Below, piece after piece: positions 9,455 through 17,353 of a stretch of 37,731 nt of DNA. Position 1 is the stretch's first letter; every line of letters starts with the position of its first letter. The notes beneath the pieces were generated by a model. The model saw only the letters and a program-made list of their open reading frames with translations. It had not been told where the DNA came from and ran no database searches. This DNA comes from Betaproteobacteria bacterium HGW-Betaproteobacteria-14 (GTDB lineage Bacteria; Pseudomonadota; Gammaproteobacteria; Burkholderiales; Rhodocyclaceae): NCBI GenBank assembly GCA_002840845.1, contig PHCS01000023.1, positions 1 to 37,731 of the forward strand, given 5' to 3'. A program made the position numbers and the translations under genes.

Positions 9455-9760
9455 ATCTTCGCTCCTCAATCAGTATCGCAGTGCAATATCAAGCAATCTC
9501 TTATCCATGCTTTATAACAACGCATTCCAAGTCTTCATCTGCACTATGTGAAAACGATTGCTTCCCATAGTGGAAAAACCTGATTACGTATCACAATCTG
9601 ACAACAAGTACGTTGCCACACTAACGCACTTTTAAATCGATAGCGTTCTCTTTTTGCTATGGAAGCCATAACAATATGATTCTGTTCGCGCGAAACGGAC
9701 TTTGTTAGTGTTGCCAGCGTCTGCCGGACACAGTCCAGCATTTTTAAGGAGGATATCGAT
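9455..9760. promoter_or_regulatory. Divergent promoter region between the two catabolic operons
   Basis: About 300 bp of AT-richer sequence separate the leftward cyclase gene and the rightward M24 gene, with strong ribosome binding sites at both ends (GAGGAG for the left, AAGGAGG for the right). No gene is visible inside. It must contain the promoters of both operons and is the natural target for the LysR regulator encoded at 16262-17179. I cannot assign -35/-10 boxes with confidence. Confidence 0.6.
9660..9672. promoter_or_regulatory. Candidate LysR binding site, TATGG-AAG-CCATA
   Basis: A perfect 5-bp inverted repeat with 3-nt spacer that fits the T-N11-A rule for LysR-type regulators. It is centred about 95 bp upstream of the M24 start within the divergent promoter region. 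Motifs this short arise by chance, so the assignment rests on position and on a LysR gene in the same cluster. Confidence 0.35.
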
Positions 9761-11038
9761 ATGACAGATCTGTATGGCAAGTCGTACCCTTTCCAGCCGC
9801 AAGATTGGATCGAGGGCGTGAACATGACAAGCCTGCGCGAAGGGCGTCTTGCCCGCACCAAGGCAGAACTTTTCGATAAACATCAGTTTGGAGCACTGCT
9901 GTCGCTTAATGAGTGGAACACACGATATATAACGGCGACCTACACTCCGCCGTGGACCACCCCGAGTTCAGGGTTACGCTATTCGCTGCTGTTGAGGGGC
10001 GACTCCCATCCGATCATCTACGAACAAGGTGATATTAGTTACCACACGCAACGCAATTCACCTTGGCTGCCAGAGAATAACGTTCGATATGCAATCACCG
10101 GCATGGGCTGGATCGCGCGCTGCATGGGAGATTCCGCCCATAAGGCGGCAGTGGTGCGATTCGTAGACCAGATATTTACTGAGCTCAAACGAGCTGGGGT
10201 GCATAAAGAAGTGCTGGCTATGGACTTCGCGGACCCTTTCATCACTGAAGCATTTGCTGCGAAAGGCGTAAAAACTAGCAGTGATGGCTTCATGGCGATG
10301 CTTGCTGCACGTAAAAACAAATTACCTGAGGAGATTGAGTGTTTGCGCAACACCTGTACCGTCGGCGACGCCATGTTCCAGGCGTTGGTTGATACTGCGA
10401 AACCAGGCGTTAGCGAAAATGAGATTCTCGGTGAGGCGTTCAAGGCCTGCTACACCAACGGCGGCGAGGTTCATTCAGGCGTGTTTTGCACTTCTGGGCC
10501 TTACACTTGGCCCAACCTGCGCCATTCGACTGGTCGTCGACTTGCCCATGGTGACTCGCTTTACATGGACGTCTATAACACGTCGTGGAATGGCTACAAA
10601 ACATGCTACTACCGTACGTTCAGCATGGGCGAGCCTTCTCAGGCGACGAAGGCCGCCTACCAGCGGGCCTATGACTGGCTGTACGACGCTATCAGTGTTA
10701 TCCGTCCGGGTATCACCACTGCGGACATCGCCGCACGTTGGCCAGCAGGTCCTGACGTTTGGGGTGATATTGGCGTTGTTCACGAGGACCAGACAGCTGG
10801 TAACAACTGGGCCCACGGTATCGGGTTGACCTTGTACGAGCCGCCGCTCGTCTGGCGAGGCTGCTCTCTTGAGCACCCAATGGAGATCGAAGAGGGGATG
10901 ACCTTCGCAATCGAGACGCAGGAGGGCGATGGCGAAGGGCAAGGGGTACGCATTGAGGAGGTGATCCACGTCACGAAGACTGGAGTGGAAATCCTCTCGA
11001 GATGGCCTATCAAAGAAATCACAGTTATCAACTGCTGA
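9761..11038 (+). CDS. M24 (creatinase/aminopeptidase P fold) family hydrolase with altered metal site
   Basis: 425 aa; AAGGAGG lies 8 nt before the ATG. The N-terminal creatinase-like domain (to about 190) leads into the pita-bread catalytic domain. Canonical M24 peptidases bind two metals through D, D, H, E, E. Here YMDVYNTSWNGYKTCYYRTF spans 268-287: D270 may serve as first Asp, but the second Asp position before Y-Y-R-T is Cys282. His352 (WAHGIG), Glu385 (AIETQEG) and Glu399 (VRIEE) are kept. The fold also hosts C-N hydrolases such as creatinase and DoeA and the DMSP lyase DddP, some with modified sites. A non-peptidase C-N hydrolysis of the operon substrate is plausible; function unproven. 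Confidence 0.8.
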   Translation: MTDLYGKSYPFQPQDWIEGVNMTSLREGRLARTKAELFDKHQFGALLSLNEWNTRYITATYTPPWTTPSSGLRYSLLLRGDSHPIIYEQGDISYHTQRNSPWLPENNVRYAITGMGWIARCMGDSAHKAAVVRFVDQIFTELKRAGVHKEVLAMDFADPFITEAFAAKGVKTSSDGFMAMLAARKNKLPEEIECLRNTCTVGDAMFQALVDTAKPGVSENEILGEAFKACYTNGGEVHSGVFCTSGPYTWPNLRHSTGRRLAHGDSLYMDVYNTSWNGYKTCYYRTFSMGEPSQATKAAYQRAYDWLYDAISVIRPGITTADIAARWPAGPDVWGDIGVVHEDQTAGNNWAHGIGLTLYEPPLVWRGCSLEHPMEIEEGMTFAIETQEGDGEGQGVRIEEVIHVTKTGVEILSRWPIKEITVINC

Positions 11039-11048
11039 AATGGAGAAA

Positions 11049-11073
11049 GCACTGTGACCAACGGTCACAGTGC
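11049..11073. repeat. Perfect 11-bp hairpin (GCACTGTGACC-AAC-GGTCACAGTGC) before the zinc-ribbon gene
   Basis: The two arms at 11049-11059 and 11063-11073 are exact reverse complements with a 3-nt loop. It begins 11 nt after the M24 stop codon and ends 6 nt before the ATG of the FmdB-type gene, occupying the place where a ribosome binding site should be. No U tract follows, so it is not a standard terminator. It could be a translational block, an mRNA-stability element or a protein operator. Confidence 0.75.
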
Positions 11074-11079
11074 ATAAAT

Positions 11080-11325
11080 ATGACTTTAGGAATATTTGAT
11101 TTCTTGTGTGCAGATTGCGGTAACTCTTTCGAAGCAATGGTCGTACGCTCAGACAGCGGAAGTGTGCACTGCCCCAGATGCATGTCATCAAGCGTGGGGC
11201 GACTACCTGTTTTGCAGATGTCCGTACGTACTAGCAAAACGCGTCACGGCAGTCTCATCGACATGAGTTCTAATTCTTGCCCATGCGGCTGCGCCTCGGG
11301 CAAACATGCTCATAAACGCGCGTAA
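11080..11325 (+). CDS. FmdB-family zinc ribbon protein
   Basis: 81 aa. MTLGIFDFLCADCGNSFEAM followed by VHCPRC gives the C-x2-C / C-x2-C zinc ribbon typical of FmdB-type small proteins; a second Cys group (SCPCGC) is near the C-terminus. FmdB was first named beside formamidase and a Liv-like amide transporter in Methylophilus, and comparable small proteins sit in many amidase or catabolic operons without a proved biochemical role. The ATG at 11080 was chosen because the ribbon begins there; an upstream in-frame start at 11002 lies inside the M24 gene. There is no obvious ribosome binding site, since a hairpin lies directly upstream. Confidence 0.75.
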   Translation: MTLGIFDFLCADCGNSFEAMVVRSDSGSVHCPRCMSSSVGRLPVLQMSVRTSKTRHGSLIDMSSNSCPCGCASGKHAHKRA

Positions 11326-11369
11326 CTTGATAGAAAAAATATAGTCATGCTCGTTGAAGGGCAATATTC

Positions 11370-12566
11370 ATGGAATTCACGCTTGACCCTGTAGTACGCG
11401 ACTACCAGCAGCGCATCCGCGAGTTTGTGCGAAAGCACTTGCTTCCGCTCGAGACCGATGCGCTGTCGTATGATCAGCACGAAAACATTCGCAGCGACTT
11501 ACTCGAGGCTATGCGCAACAAAGCCAGGGCAGCTGGCTTGTGGGCAATGCAGATGCCTAACTCACGCGGTGGTTGTGGGATGCCAGTGGTGGGAATGGCT
11601 GCTTGCTATGAGGAAATGAACTGGTCGATCTTCGGGCCGACGGTGTTTAACTGTGCTGCGCCAGACGATGGCAATATGATTGTGCTGAACAAGATCGCCA
11701 CGGAGGCACAGAAGGACCGCTGGCTACAGCCAATCATCGATGGTCGCATTCGTTCCGCCTTTGCGATGACAGAGCCCATGCCCGGTGGTGGTTCAGACCC
11801 ATCGATGATGCTCACTACTGCCCAAAGGCGTGGCGACCGCTGGCTCGTTCGTGGCCGCAAGTGGTTTATCACAGGCGCAGACGAGGCGAAACACTTTATC
11901 CTAATCGCCCGCACATCAGACGATAAACGTAAGGGATTGACTGCGTTTCTCTTTGATCGCGAACAGCCTGGCTGGAAGATTGAGCGGCGCATTCCGATTA
12001 TGGGTCCTGAAGAGCATGGCGGGCACTGTGAGATGGTGTTCGATAATCTTGAGATACCGGACGAGAACCGCCTAATGGAGGTCGGAGACGGCCTCAAGGT
12101 CACACAGATTCGGTTAGGTACGGCACGCCTTACCCATTGCATGCGTTGGTTAGGGCTTGCAAAACGCTCGCTCGATATAGCTGCAGAATATGTATCTGAA
12201 CGTCAAAGCTTTGGTGTCAAGCTTGCAGAGCGCGAGGGTGTGCAGACTATGCTAGGTGATGCCGCAATGCAGATCGAAGTAGGGCGAATGCTCACCATGC
12301 GTGCCGCATGGAAACTAGACCAAGGAGATTTCGCGCGTAAGGAAGTATCGATGGCCAAGGTTGTAGTTGCTGACACCCTGCATAAGGCTGCCGACACAGC
12401 GATTCAGCTTTGTGGTGCGCGTGGATACTCGAAGGATACGCCTCTAGAATGGATATACCGCTATGCGCGCCAAGCGCGTCTGGTGGACGGTGCCTCAGAG
12501 GTACATAAGATGGTCATGGCTCGCTTGTTCCTTGAACAGCGGTCTGGGTTCTGGTCGTGGGATTGA
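11370..12566 (+). CDS. Acyl-CoA dehydrogenase family protein
   Basis: 398 aa, with AAGGGC about 8 nt before the ATG. The family layout is complete: N-terminal helical domain, middle domain with AFAMTEPMPGGGSDPSM near 130-146 and KWFITGADEAKHFI near 168-181, and C-terminal helical domain with the FAD-contact segment AAEYVSERQSFGVKL. The catalytic-base region reads RLVDGASEVHKMVMAR near 371-386; the Glu of medium-chain enzymes is Asp here, as in ACAD10/11-like members. It would dehydrogenate a CoA thioester at alpha-beta and pass electrons to ETF. It precedes an acyl-CoA ligase gene, which would make its substrate. Confidence 0.9.
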   Translation: MEFTLDPVVRDYQQRIREFVRKHLLPLETDALSYDQHENIRSDLLEAMRNKARAAGLWAMQMPNSRGGCGMPVVGMAACYEEMNWSIFGPTVFNCAAPDDGNMIVLNKIATEAQKDRWLQPIIDGRIRSAFAMTEPMPGGGSDPSMMLTTAQRRGDRWLVRGRKWFITGADEAKHFILIARTSDDKRKGLTAFLFDREQPGWKIERRIPIMGPEEHGGHCEMVFDNLEIPDENRLMEVGDGLKVTQIRLGTARLTHCMRWLGLAKRSLDIAAEYVSERQSFGVKLAEREGVQTMLGDAAMQIEVGRMLTMRAAWKLDQGDFARKEVSMAKVVVADTLHKAADTAIQLCGARGYSKDTPLEWIYRYARQARLVDGASEVHKMVMARLFLEQRSGFWSWD

Positions 12567-12657
12567 GCTCTTCGACAGTGCCCATCCTGGTGTAATTGGT
12601 CACTACAGAATACTGAGGTGCTCGCACGATGCTTAGTGATCAGGAGCCGGACAACAC

Positions 12658-14223
12658 ATGACCGCGGAGATAAGCTTCGAGCAACTAACGCCCACTGCAT
12701 TCCTACAAAGATCTGGAGCGGTCTATGCAGATCGCGTCGCTGTAATCGATGGCGCAACGCGCATTACATATGCTAGCTTGCTCGATCGGACGCAGCGGCT
12801 CGCCGGTGCATTAGCAACGTTGGGCGTTGAACCGGGCGATTGCGTCGCTGTTCTCGCGCCTAATACACGCGCCTTGCTCGAGGCACATTTCGGTGTACCT
12901 TTCGCTGGGGCCGTCTTGGTGGCGCTCAACATTCGGCTAACCGCAGCCGAACTTGCTTATATCCTCGACCACAGCGGCGCCAAGATCCTCATCTATGATC
13001 ACGAATTCGAGGTGTTAGCAAAAGATGCGGCTGAGCTGGCTCGAATTGAGGTGAAGACAGTGAGCTCAGGCACAAACGCCAATGACGATGAGTACGAAAG
13101 CCTTATTAGTAATGCGTCTCAGCTCTGCAAGCGGGTAAATGATGAGCGAGGGCTGCTCGCAATTAACTACACCAGCGGCACAACTGGCAAGCCGAAAGGC
13201 GTGATGTACCACCACCGCGGCGCGTATCTACAGGCGCTAGCGATGGCGTTCCAGACGGGCCTTGATTGCGACAGTGTTTTTTTATGGACGCTACCGATGT
13301 TTCACTGCAACGGCTGGTGCTTTCCATGGGCGGTGACCGCAGCCGGTGCCACCCATCTTTGCCTGCGACGGGTCGAACCAGCGGCAATCTGGCAGCACCT
13401 GAGACATTCCAGCGTGACGCATCTTAACGCCGCACCTACAGTACTTACAATGCTTGCCTGGCACGACGGCGCGGCGGCAGGCAAGCTACCTCAGCAAGTG
13501 CGCATTGCTACAGGCGGCTCGCCGCCTACCCCCGCCCTGCTCGCCCGAATGGGGGAGCTGGGTATAGACATGACCCACCTTTACGGCCTTACAGAAACGT
13601 ATGGCCCATCGGTAATCTGTGACTGGCGCAGCGAGTGGAGTTTGCTGCCGATCGAAGAGCAAGCACGACTCAAGGCTCGGCAAGGCGTAGGAAACGTTAT
13701 CTCGCAACCCGTGCGTGTAGTTGCGGAGAACGGTACAGATGTTCCTGCTGATGGTCAGGTATTAGGCGAGATTGCCCTGCGTGGAAACAATGTGATGCTT
13801 GGTTACTATCGCGACGAAGAGACTACCAAGAAGGCCTGTCCAGACGGCTGGTTCCGCACTGGGGACCTCGGTGTTATGCACCCTGACGGCTACATCGAAC
13901 TGAAGGATCGTTCCAAGGACATCATTATCTCGGGCGGAGAGAATATTGCATCTGTCGAGATCGAACAGGCACTTGCCTCTCACCCCGCGGTCCTCGAGTC
14001 TGCCGTGGTCGCGGCACCGGACGAGAAGTGGGGCGAGATTCCGGTCGCCTTCGTCACACTAAAGGACGGTGAAAAGGTCGAGGCCGAAGAACTCATCAAG
14101 CACCTACGTAGCGTACTCGCACACTACAAGGTGCCGAAAATAGTAAATTTTTGCGAACTGCCGAAAACTGCGACCGGTAAAATTCAAAAGTACGTACTCC
14201 GCGAGCGCGCTAGCCACGCTTGA
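12658..14223 (+). CDS. AMP-forming acyl-CoA synthetase/ligase (ANL superfamily)
   Basis: 521 aa; AGGAG lies 11 nt upstream of the ATG. It has the P-loop-like YTSGTTGKPKG near 170-180, the aromatic/A5 motif HLYGLTETYGPS near 307-318, the hinge GDLGVMHPDGYIELKDRSKD near 402-421 and the C-terminal catalytic Lys in PKTATGKIQK near 508. It activates a carboxylic acid to its CoA ester using ATP. It resembles medium-chain and DmdB-like ligases, but the acid is not predictable. It stands between the acyl-CoA dehydrogenase and sulfurtransferase genes. A 10-codon micro-ORF (12630-12662) overlaps the start as ATGA; it may be chance. Confidence 0.92.
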   Translation: MTAEISFEQLTPTAFLQRSGAVYADRVAVIDGATRITYASLLDRTQRLAGALATLGVEPGDCVAVLAPNTRALLEAHFGVPFAGAVLVALNIRLTAAELAYILDHSGAKILIYDHEFEVLAKDAAELARIEVKTVSSGTNANDDEYESLISNASQLCKRVNDERGLLAINYTSGTTGKPKGVMYHHRGAYLQALAMAFQTGLDCDSVFLWTLPMFHCNGWCFPWAVTAAGATHLCLRRVEPAAIWQHLRHSSVTHLNAAPTVLTMLAWHDGAAAGKLPQQVRIATGGSPPTPALLARMGELGIDMTHLYGLTETYGPSVICDWRSEWSLLPIEEQARLKARQGVGNVISQPVRVVAENGTDVPADGQVLGEIALRGNNVMLGYYRDEETTKKACPDGWFRTGDLGVMHPDGYIELKDRSKDIIISGGENIASVEIEQALASHPAVLESAVVAAPDEKWGEIPVAFVTLKDGEKVEAEELIKHLRSVLAHYKVPKIVNFCELPKTATGKIQKYVLRERASHA

Positions 14224-14235
14224 CAGCGGACCTAA

Positions 14236-15099
14236 ATGACTACTACTTATCCCGGACCTGTTGTCTCAGCCCACTGGCTGGCCAAACATCTTGGAGATCC
14301 GGCGATCACGATTGTTGACGCTACGGTACATCTTCCCGATACGGGACGCATCGCGCGCGCCGAATACACGCAGAGTCACATCCCCGGTGCGATCTTTCTA
14401 GACTTCGATCGTGTTGCCGACCCTGACAATCTATTGCCGAGAAAGTGCCCCGACAGCAAGCACTTCGCCACCGAGATCGGAGCCATGGGTATCGACAACG
14501 ACACACATGTCATCGCCTACGATACGCCCGGCCTCTACAGTGCCGCGCGCGTCTGGTGGCTATTCCGACATTACGGCTGCGACAAGGTGTCTATCCTTGA
14601 CGGTGGGCTTGAAGCTTGGCGCCGAGCCGGTCTACCGATAGAAACAGGGGATGTGCCGACTACGAAAGTGAAATTCCACCCCTCTCGTGAGCGCGGACTT
14701 CTTGCCCGCTGGCCCGATGTTCTCGCTGCCGCTCGAGCCGATTTCCCGCAGATACTGGACGCAAGAACTCCTGGGCGTTTTTCCGGTGCGGAGCAGGACC
14801 GCTACCCGGGTACACGGTCTGGTCATATTCCACACAGTCGCAACCTATACTGGGCGCACGTGCTTGATCCAATAACGCGCTGCCTGCTACCGCAGACTGA
14901 TTTACGCGCGCACTTCGAGGCAGCAGGCATTGACTACGATCGCCCCGTCATCCTTACCTGTGGATCGGGATTAACGGCTTGCATACTGGCACTGGCACTG
15001 CATTTAACAGGCAAGGACGACTGGCAGGTTTATGACGGCTCATGGGATGAGTGGGGTCGCCGTGCAGATCTGCCGATCCAAAACGGAGAACCAGTATGA
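14236..15099 (+). CDS. Two-domain sulfurtransferase (3-mercaptopyruvate/thiosulfate type)
   Basis: 287 aa with two rhodanese domains. The N-terminal domain begins VSAHWLAKHL and carries SHIPGAIFLDFD; the C-terminal domain has the active-site loop CGSGLTAC with Cys242. The CG(S/T)G-x-T loop is characteristic of 3-mercaptopyruvate sulfurtransferases (SseA type), which move sulfane sulfur to thiols or cyanide; thiosulfate specificity cannot be excluded. It starts 12 nt after the ligase stop and overlaps the next gene as ATGA, so it is a true operon member. This hints that the pathway releases or handles sulfur, but a purely accessory role is equally possible. Confidence 0.9.
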   Translation: MTTTYPGPVVSAHWLAKHLGDPAITIVDATVHLPDTGRIARAEYTQSHIPGAIFLDFDRVADPDNLLPRKCPDSKHFATEIGAMGIDNDTHVIAYDTPGLYSAARVWWLFRHYGCDKVSILDGGLEAWRRAGLPIETGDVPTTKVKFHPSRERGLLARWPDVLAAARADFPQILDARTPGRFSGAEQDRYPGTRSGHIPHSRNLYWAHVLDPITRCLLPQTDLRAHFEAAGIDYDRPVILTCGSGLTACILALALHLTGKDDWQVYDGSWDEWGRRADLPIQNGEPV

Positions 15100-15875
15100 A
15101 ACTACCATCCCGCATCGTCGACATCTCAGTCACGCTGGACAACGAAACCATCCTCGATCCGCCCAGCATGCGTCCAAGAATCGAATACAGGACGAACAGC
15201 GAGAACGCCTGGATGCTGCTTGAGGGGTTCCCAGGCTTGCGCCAGGAAGACCTGCCGAACGGCGAGGGTTGGGCGTTCGAGGTCGTCAATCTAAGCACGC
15301 ACAACGGTTCGCACATGGATGCGCCGATTCACTATCAGTCGAAGACGATAGACGGCGGGCACATGATGAGCATCGACGAAATACCACTCGACTGGTGCTT
15401 CCGTCCGGGTGTCAAGCTTGATTTTCGACACTTCGAAGACGGTTACGTCGTTCAGCCTGTAGATATTGAGGCCGAATTGAAACGTATCGGGCACTCCCTG
15501 CAGCCACTCGATATTGTGCTTGTCAATACCCGCGCTGGTAGTCTGATCGGTAGCGACGAATATCTTGCCGCCGGATGCGGCATCGGCCGGCAGGCAACGC
15601 TATACCTCACCAAGCGCGGCGTACGTGTCACCGGCATCGACGCCTGGGGATGGGACGCACCCTTCACCCACACACGGCGCCGCTGGGAAAAAACCCGCGA
15701 TAACAGTCTCATCTGGGAGGGCCATTACGCCGGTCGCGAGATACCCTATTGCCATATGGAGAAACTGGCCAATCTCGAGCAACTTCCCGCAACGGGTTTC
15801 ATCGTCTCGTGTTTCCCGCATAAGATAAAGAACGGATCCGCAGGATGGGTCCGTGCAGTCGCACTTTTCGACTAG
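15096..15875 (+). CDS. Cyclase-family (PF04199, kynurenine formamidase-like) hydrolase, short type
   Basis: 259 aa from the ATG at 15096 that overlaps the sulfurtransferase TGA; CGGAGAA lies about 8 nt upstream. The N-terminal RIVDISVTLDNET and the metal motif STHNGSHMDAPIHY (H69, H73, D75) match the H-x-G-(T/S)-H-x-D-x-P-x-H signature of kynurenine formamidase-like cyclases. GIDAWGWDAPF and CHMEKLANLEQLP are also family-like. It would hydrolyse an amide or lactone with a divalent metal. It is the second enzyme of this superfamily in the cluster and much less like the long type at 8486-9454 than like ordinary cyclases, so the two probably act on different intermediates. Confidence 0.87.
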   Translation: MKLPSRIVDISVTLDNETILDPPSMRPRIEYRTNSENAWMLLEGFPGLRQEDLPNGEGWAFEVVNLSTHNGSHMDAPIHYQSKTIDGGHMMSIDEIPLDWCFRPGVKLDFRHFEDGYVVQPVDIEAELKRIGHSLQPLDIVLVNTRAGSLIGSDEYLAAGCGIGRQATLYLTKRGVRVTGIDAWGWDAPFTHTRRRWEKTRDNSLIWEGHYAGREIPYCHMEKLANLEQLPATGFIVSCFPHKIKNGSAGWVRAVALFD

Positions 15876-15912
15876 GCGGACACGGAGTGTTTGGGTGACC
15901 TACTCGGATTAA

Positions 15913-16143
15913 CATCGCTTATTACTCGCCCGCGCAACTCGCACTCATGCGGATTGGGGCGAAGAGGTAGTAGCATTCGTCGTCACTAAGCCGGGAATTG
16001 GTGTGCAAGTAAATGAGCTCGAGACTCTTTGTCTGCAGAATATCACGCACGTCTAGCGGCAAAAGCGATACCGTTACAACGCCGCATTGCTGAGGAACGA
16101 CTTCGACAAAGCGCTTGAGACAACGCTGCGGAAAGGCTTATAA
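15913..16143 (+). pseudogene. Decayed C-terminal remnant of an AMP-forming acyl-CoA synthetase
   Basis: One reading frame from 15913 to the TAA at 16141-16143, interrupted by a TAG at 16054-16056, translates to HADWGEEVVAFVVTKPG followed after the stop by RQKRYRYNAALLRNDFDKAL. These match the end of ANL ligases (D-x-x-W-G-E-x-V-x-A-F-V and the K-R-P-K-R-Y...Y-G-K-V-L-K-T segment). The catalytic Lys motif G-K is changed to D-K. The piece is not a copy of the intact ligase at 12658-14223, whose equivalent reads EKWGEIPVAFVTLKDG. It is best explained as the remains of a second ligase gene between the operon and its regulator. Confidence 0.72.
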
Positions 16144-16261
16144 GATGCAGCCCACAGTACGTCGCGTTACTTGCTGCTGACGCCGACCAACCTCGATCCT
16201 CCAAACAGCCAAGCGTATCAAATAAAAATATCGGAAAATTGGCGGTGAAATTCGAAGTATA

Positions 16262-17179
16262 TTATTGCATGTCTACCTTGCTAATCGATTCCAACTCACG
16301 CTGTATAGCTTGCACGAAAATCTGGGCAGTGGCTCGCAGCGGACGTTGCATTAAGTTGATTAAATAGACATCAGCTTCCAAATACGGCTCGACGATCGGG
16401 TTAATACACAGGCCATCAGATTTGATGTCATGCGCTACCGACATTAACGGCAGGATGGTGGCCCATTTCGAATTCGCGACAAAATCGATCATGCCATGTA
16501 CCGAGTCCATCTCCAGAACTCGGCTAACGTGGATCTCCTTGGTCCAGATACGTCGCTCAATATTCCTGCGCAATGTGTGGTTGGGCGACGGAACCACTAA
16601 GTTGATTGGAGCCAAGTCTGGTAGCCTGACAGGATCGCCACACTTTAATCCGAGACCGGAACTGCTAATCAAAACCATACTGCCTTCTGCAAGTTTGGTG
16701 ATCTCGATTCCCTCGTGCTTGGGTGGTTCCAAAACGAAGGCGAAATCGACTGTCTCGTTGATCACCGATTCAGCAAGCATGTCACTAAACCCCTGAACTA
16801 TCCTGATGTCAATCATCGGATAAGTTTCGACGAACGTCGGCAGGAAAATTGGCATGAGGCCACGCATCACAGAGGGAATCAGCCCAGCCTTCACTTGGCC
16901 TGCTACCTGCCCGCTTACTTCGTCCATCTCAAGCCTGGCCGTGTTTACAGACCGCAGGATCGCTACGGAATGTCGGTAAAAGCGCTGCCCTGAAGCTGTA
17001 GGTGTCGCACCACTTACCGAGCGATCAAATAGTGATCGCGCCAATATGGTTTCTAAATTGCGAATCTGGGAACTTAATGCTGGTTGCGAACAATGCTCAC
17101 GTTCGGCCGCCTTTGAGAAACTCGCCTCCTCGTAAACAGCAACGAAATACTGTAATTGACGGATGGTTATCGGGATCAT
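16262..17179 (-). CDS. LysR-family transcriptional regulator
   Basis: 305 aa. The N-terminal winged helix-turn-helix is typical: TIRQLQYFVAVYEEASFSKA at 5-24, then SQPALSSQIRNLE and LFDR. The rest is the two-lobe effector-binding domain (GLIPSVMRGLMPIFLPTF onward). LysR regulators usually activate a nearby operon on binding a pathway metabolite. It is transcribed towards the cluster that it probably controls, and a T-N11-A site lies in the divergent promoter at 9660-9672. Codon use is like the moderate-GC genes to its left and unlike the GC-rich genes beginning just to its right. Confidence 0.93.
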   Translation of the reverse strand: MIPITIRQLQYFVAVYEEASFSKAAEREHCSQPALSSQIRNLETILARSLFDRSVSGATPTASGQRFYRHSVAILRSVNTARLEMDEVSGQVAGQVKAGLIPSVMRGLMPIFLPTFVETYPMIDIRIVQGFSDMLAESVINETVDFAFVLEPPKHEGIEITKLAEGSMVLISSSGLGLKCGDPVRLPDLAPINLVVPSPNHTLRRNIERRIWTKEIHVSRVLEMDSVHGMIDFVANSKWATILPLMSVAHDIKSDGLCINPIVEPYLEADVYLINLMQRPLRATAQIFVQAIQRELESISKVDMQ

Positions 17180-17353
17180 TGTTGCGGGCCGTATGGCTCT
17201 GCTTGAAAGAGATCAGTACTGTAGGTAACGATATCACCTCCAAGCACGGGGTTCAATTGATACGGGAAGAATGCAAACTTTTTGCCTCATCAGTTTTCGG
17301 GGTAATCATAGGAAATTAATCGCTCCTGCAAACCCGGAGGTCTCAAGCGGTGG
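17180..17353. other. Composition boundary between moderate-GC and GC-rich segments
   Basis: Between the LysR start and the stop of the next leftward SDR gene the sequence changes within roughly 40 bp (about 17,310-17,350) from AT-rich non-coding sequence to GC-rich coding sequence. There is no tRNA, integrase, direct repeat or transposon end that I can see here. It marks an island edge or an artificial join. Confidence 0.6.

Noticed and set aside
9761-11038. Identification of the M24 protein as the DMSP lyase DddP
   Set aside because: Only the fold and scattered residues agree; the Asp ligands required in DddP are not both present and the overall sequence is far off.
12630-12662. 10-codon ORF overlapping the acyl-CoA ligase start as ATGA
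   Set aside because: Too short to judge, and the ligase has its own ribosome binding site; treated as probable chance.
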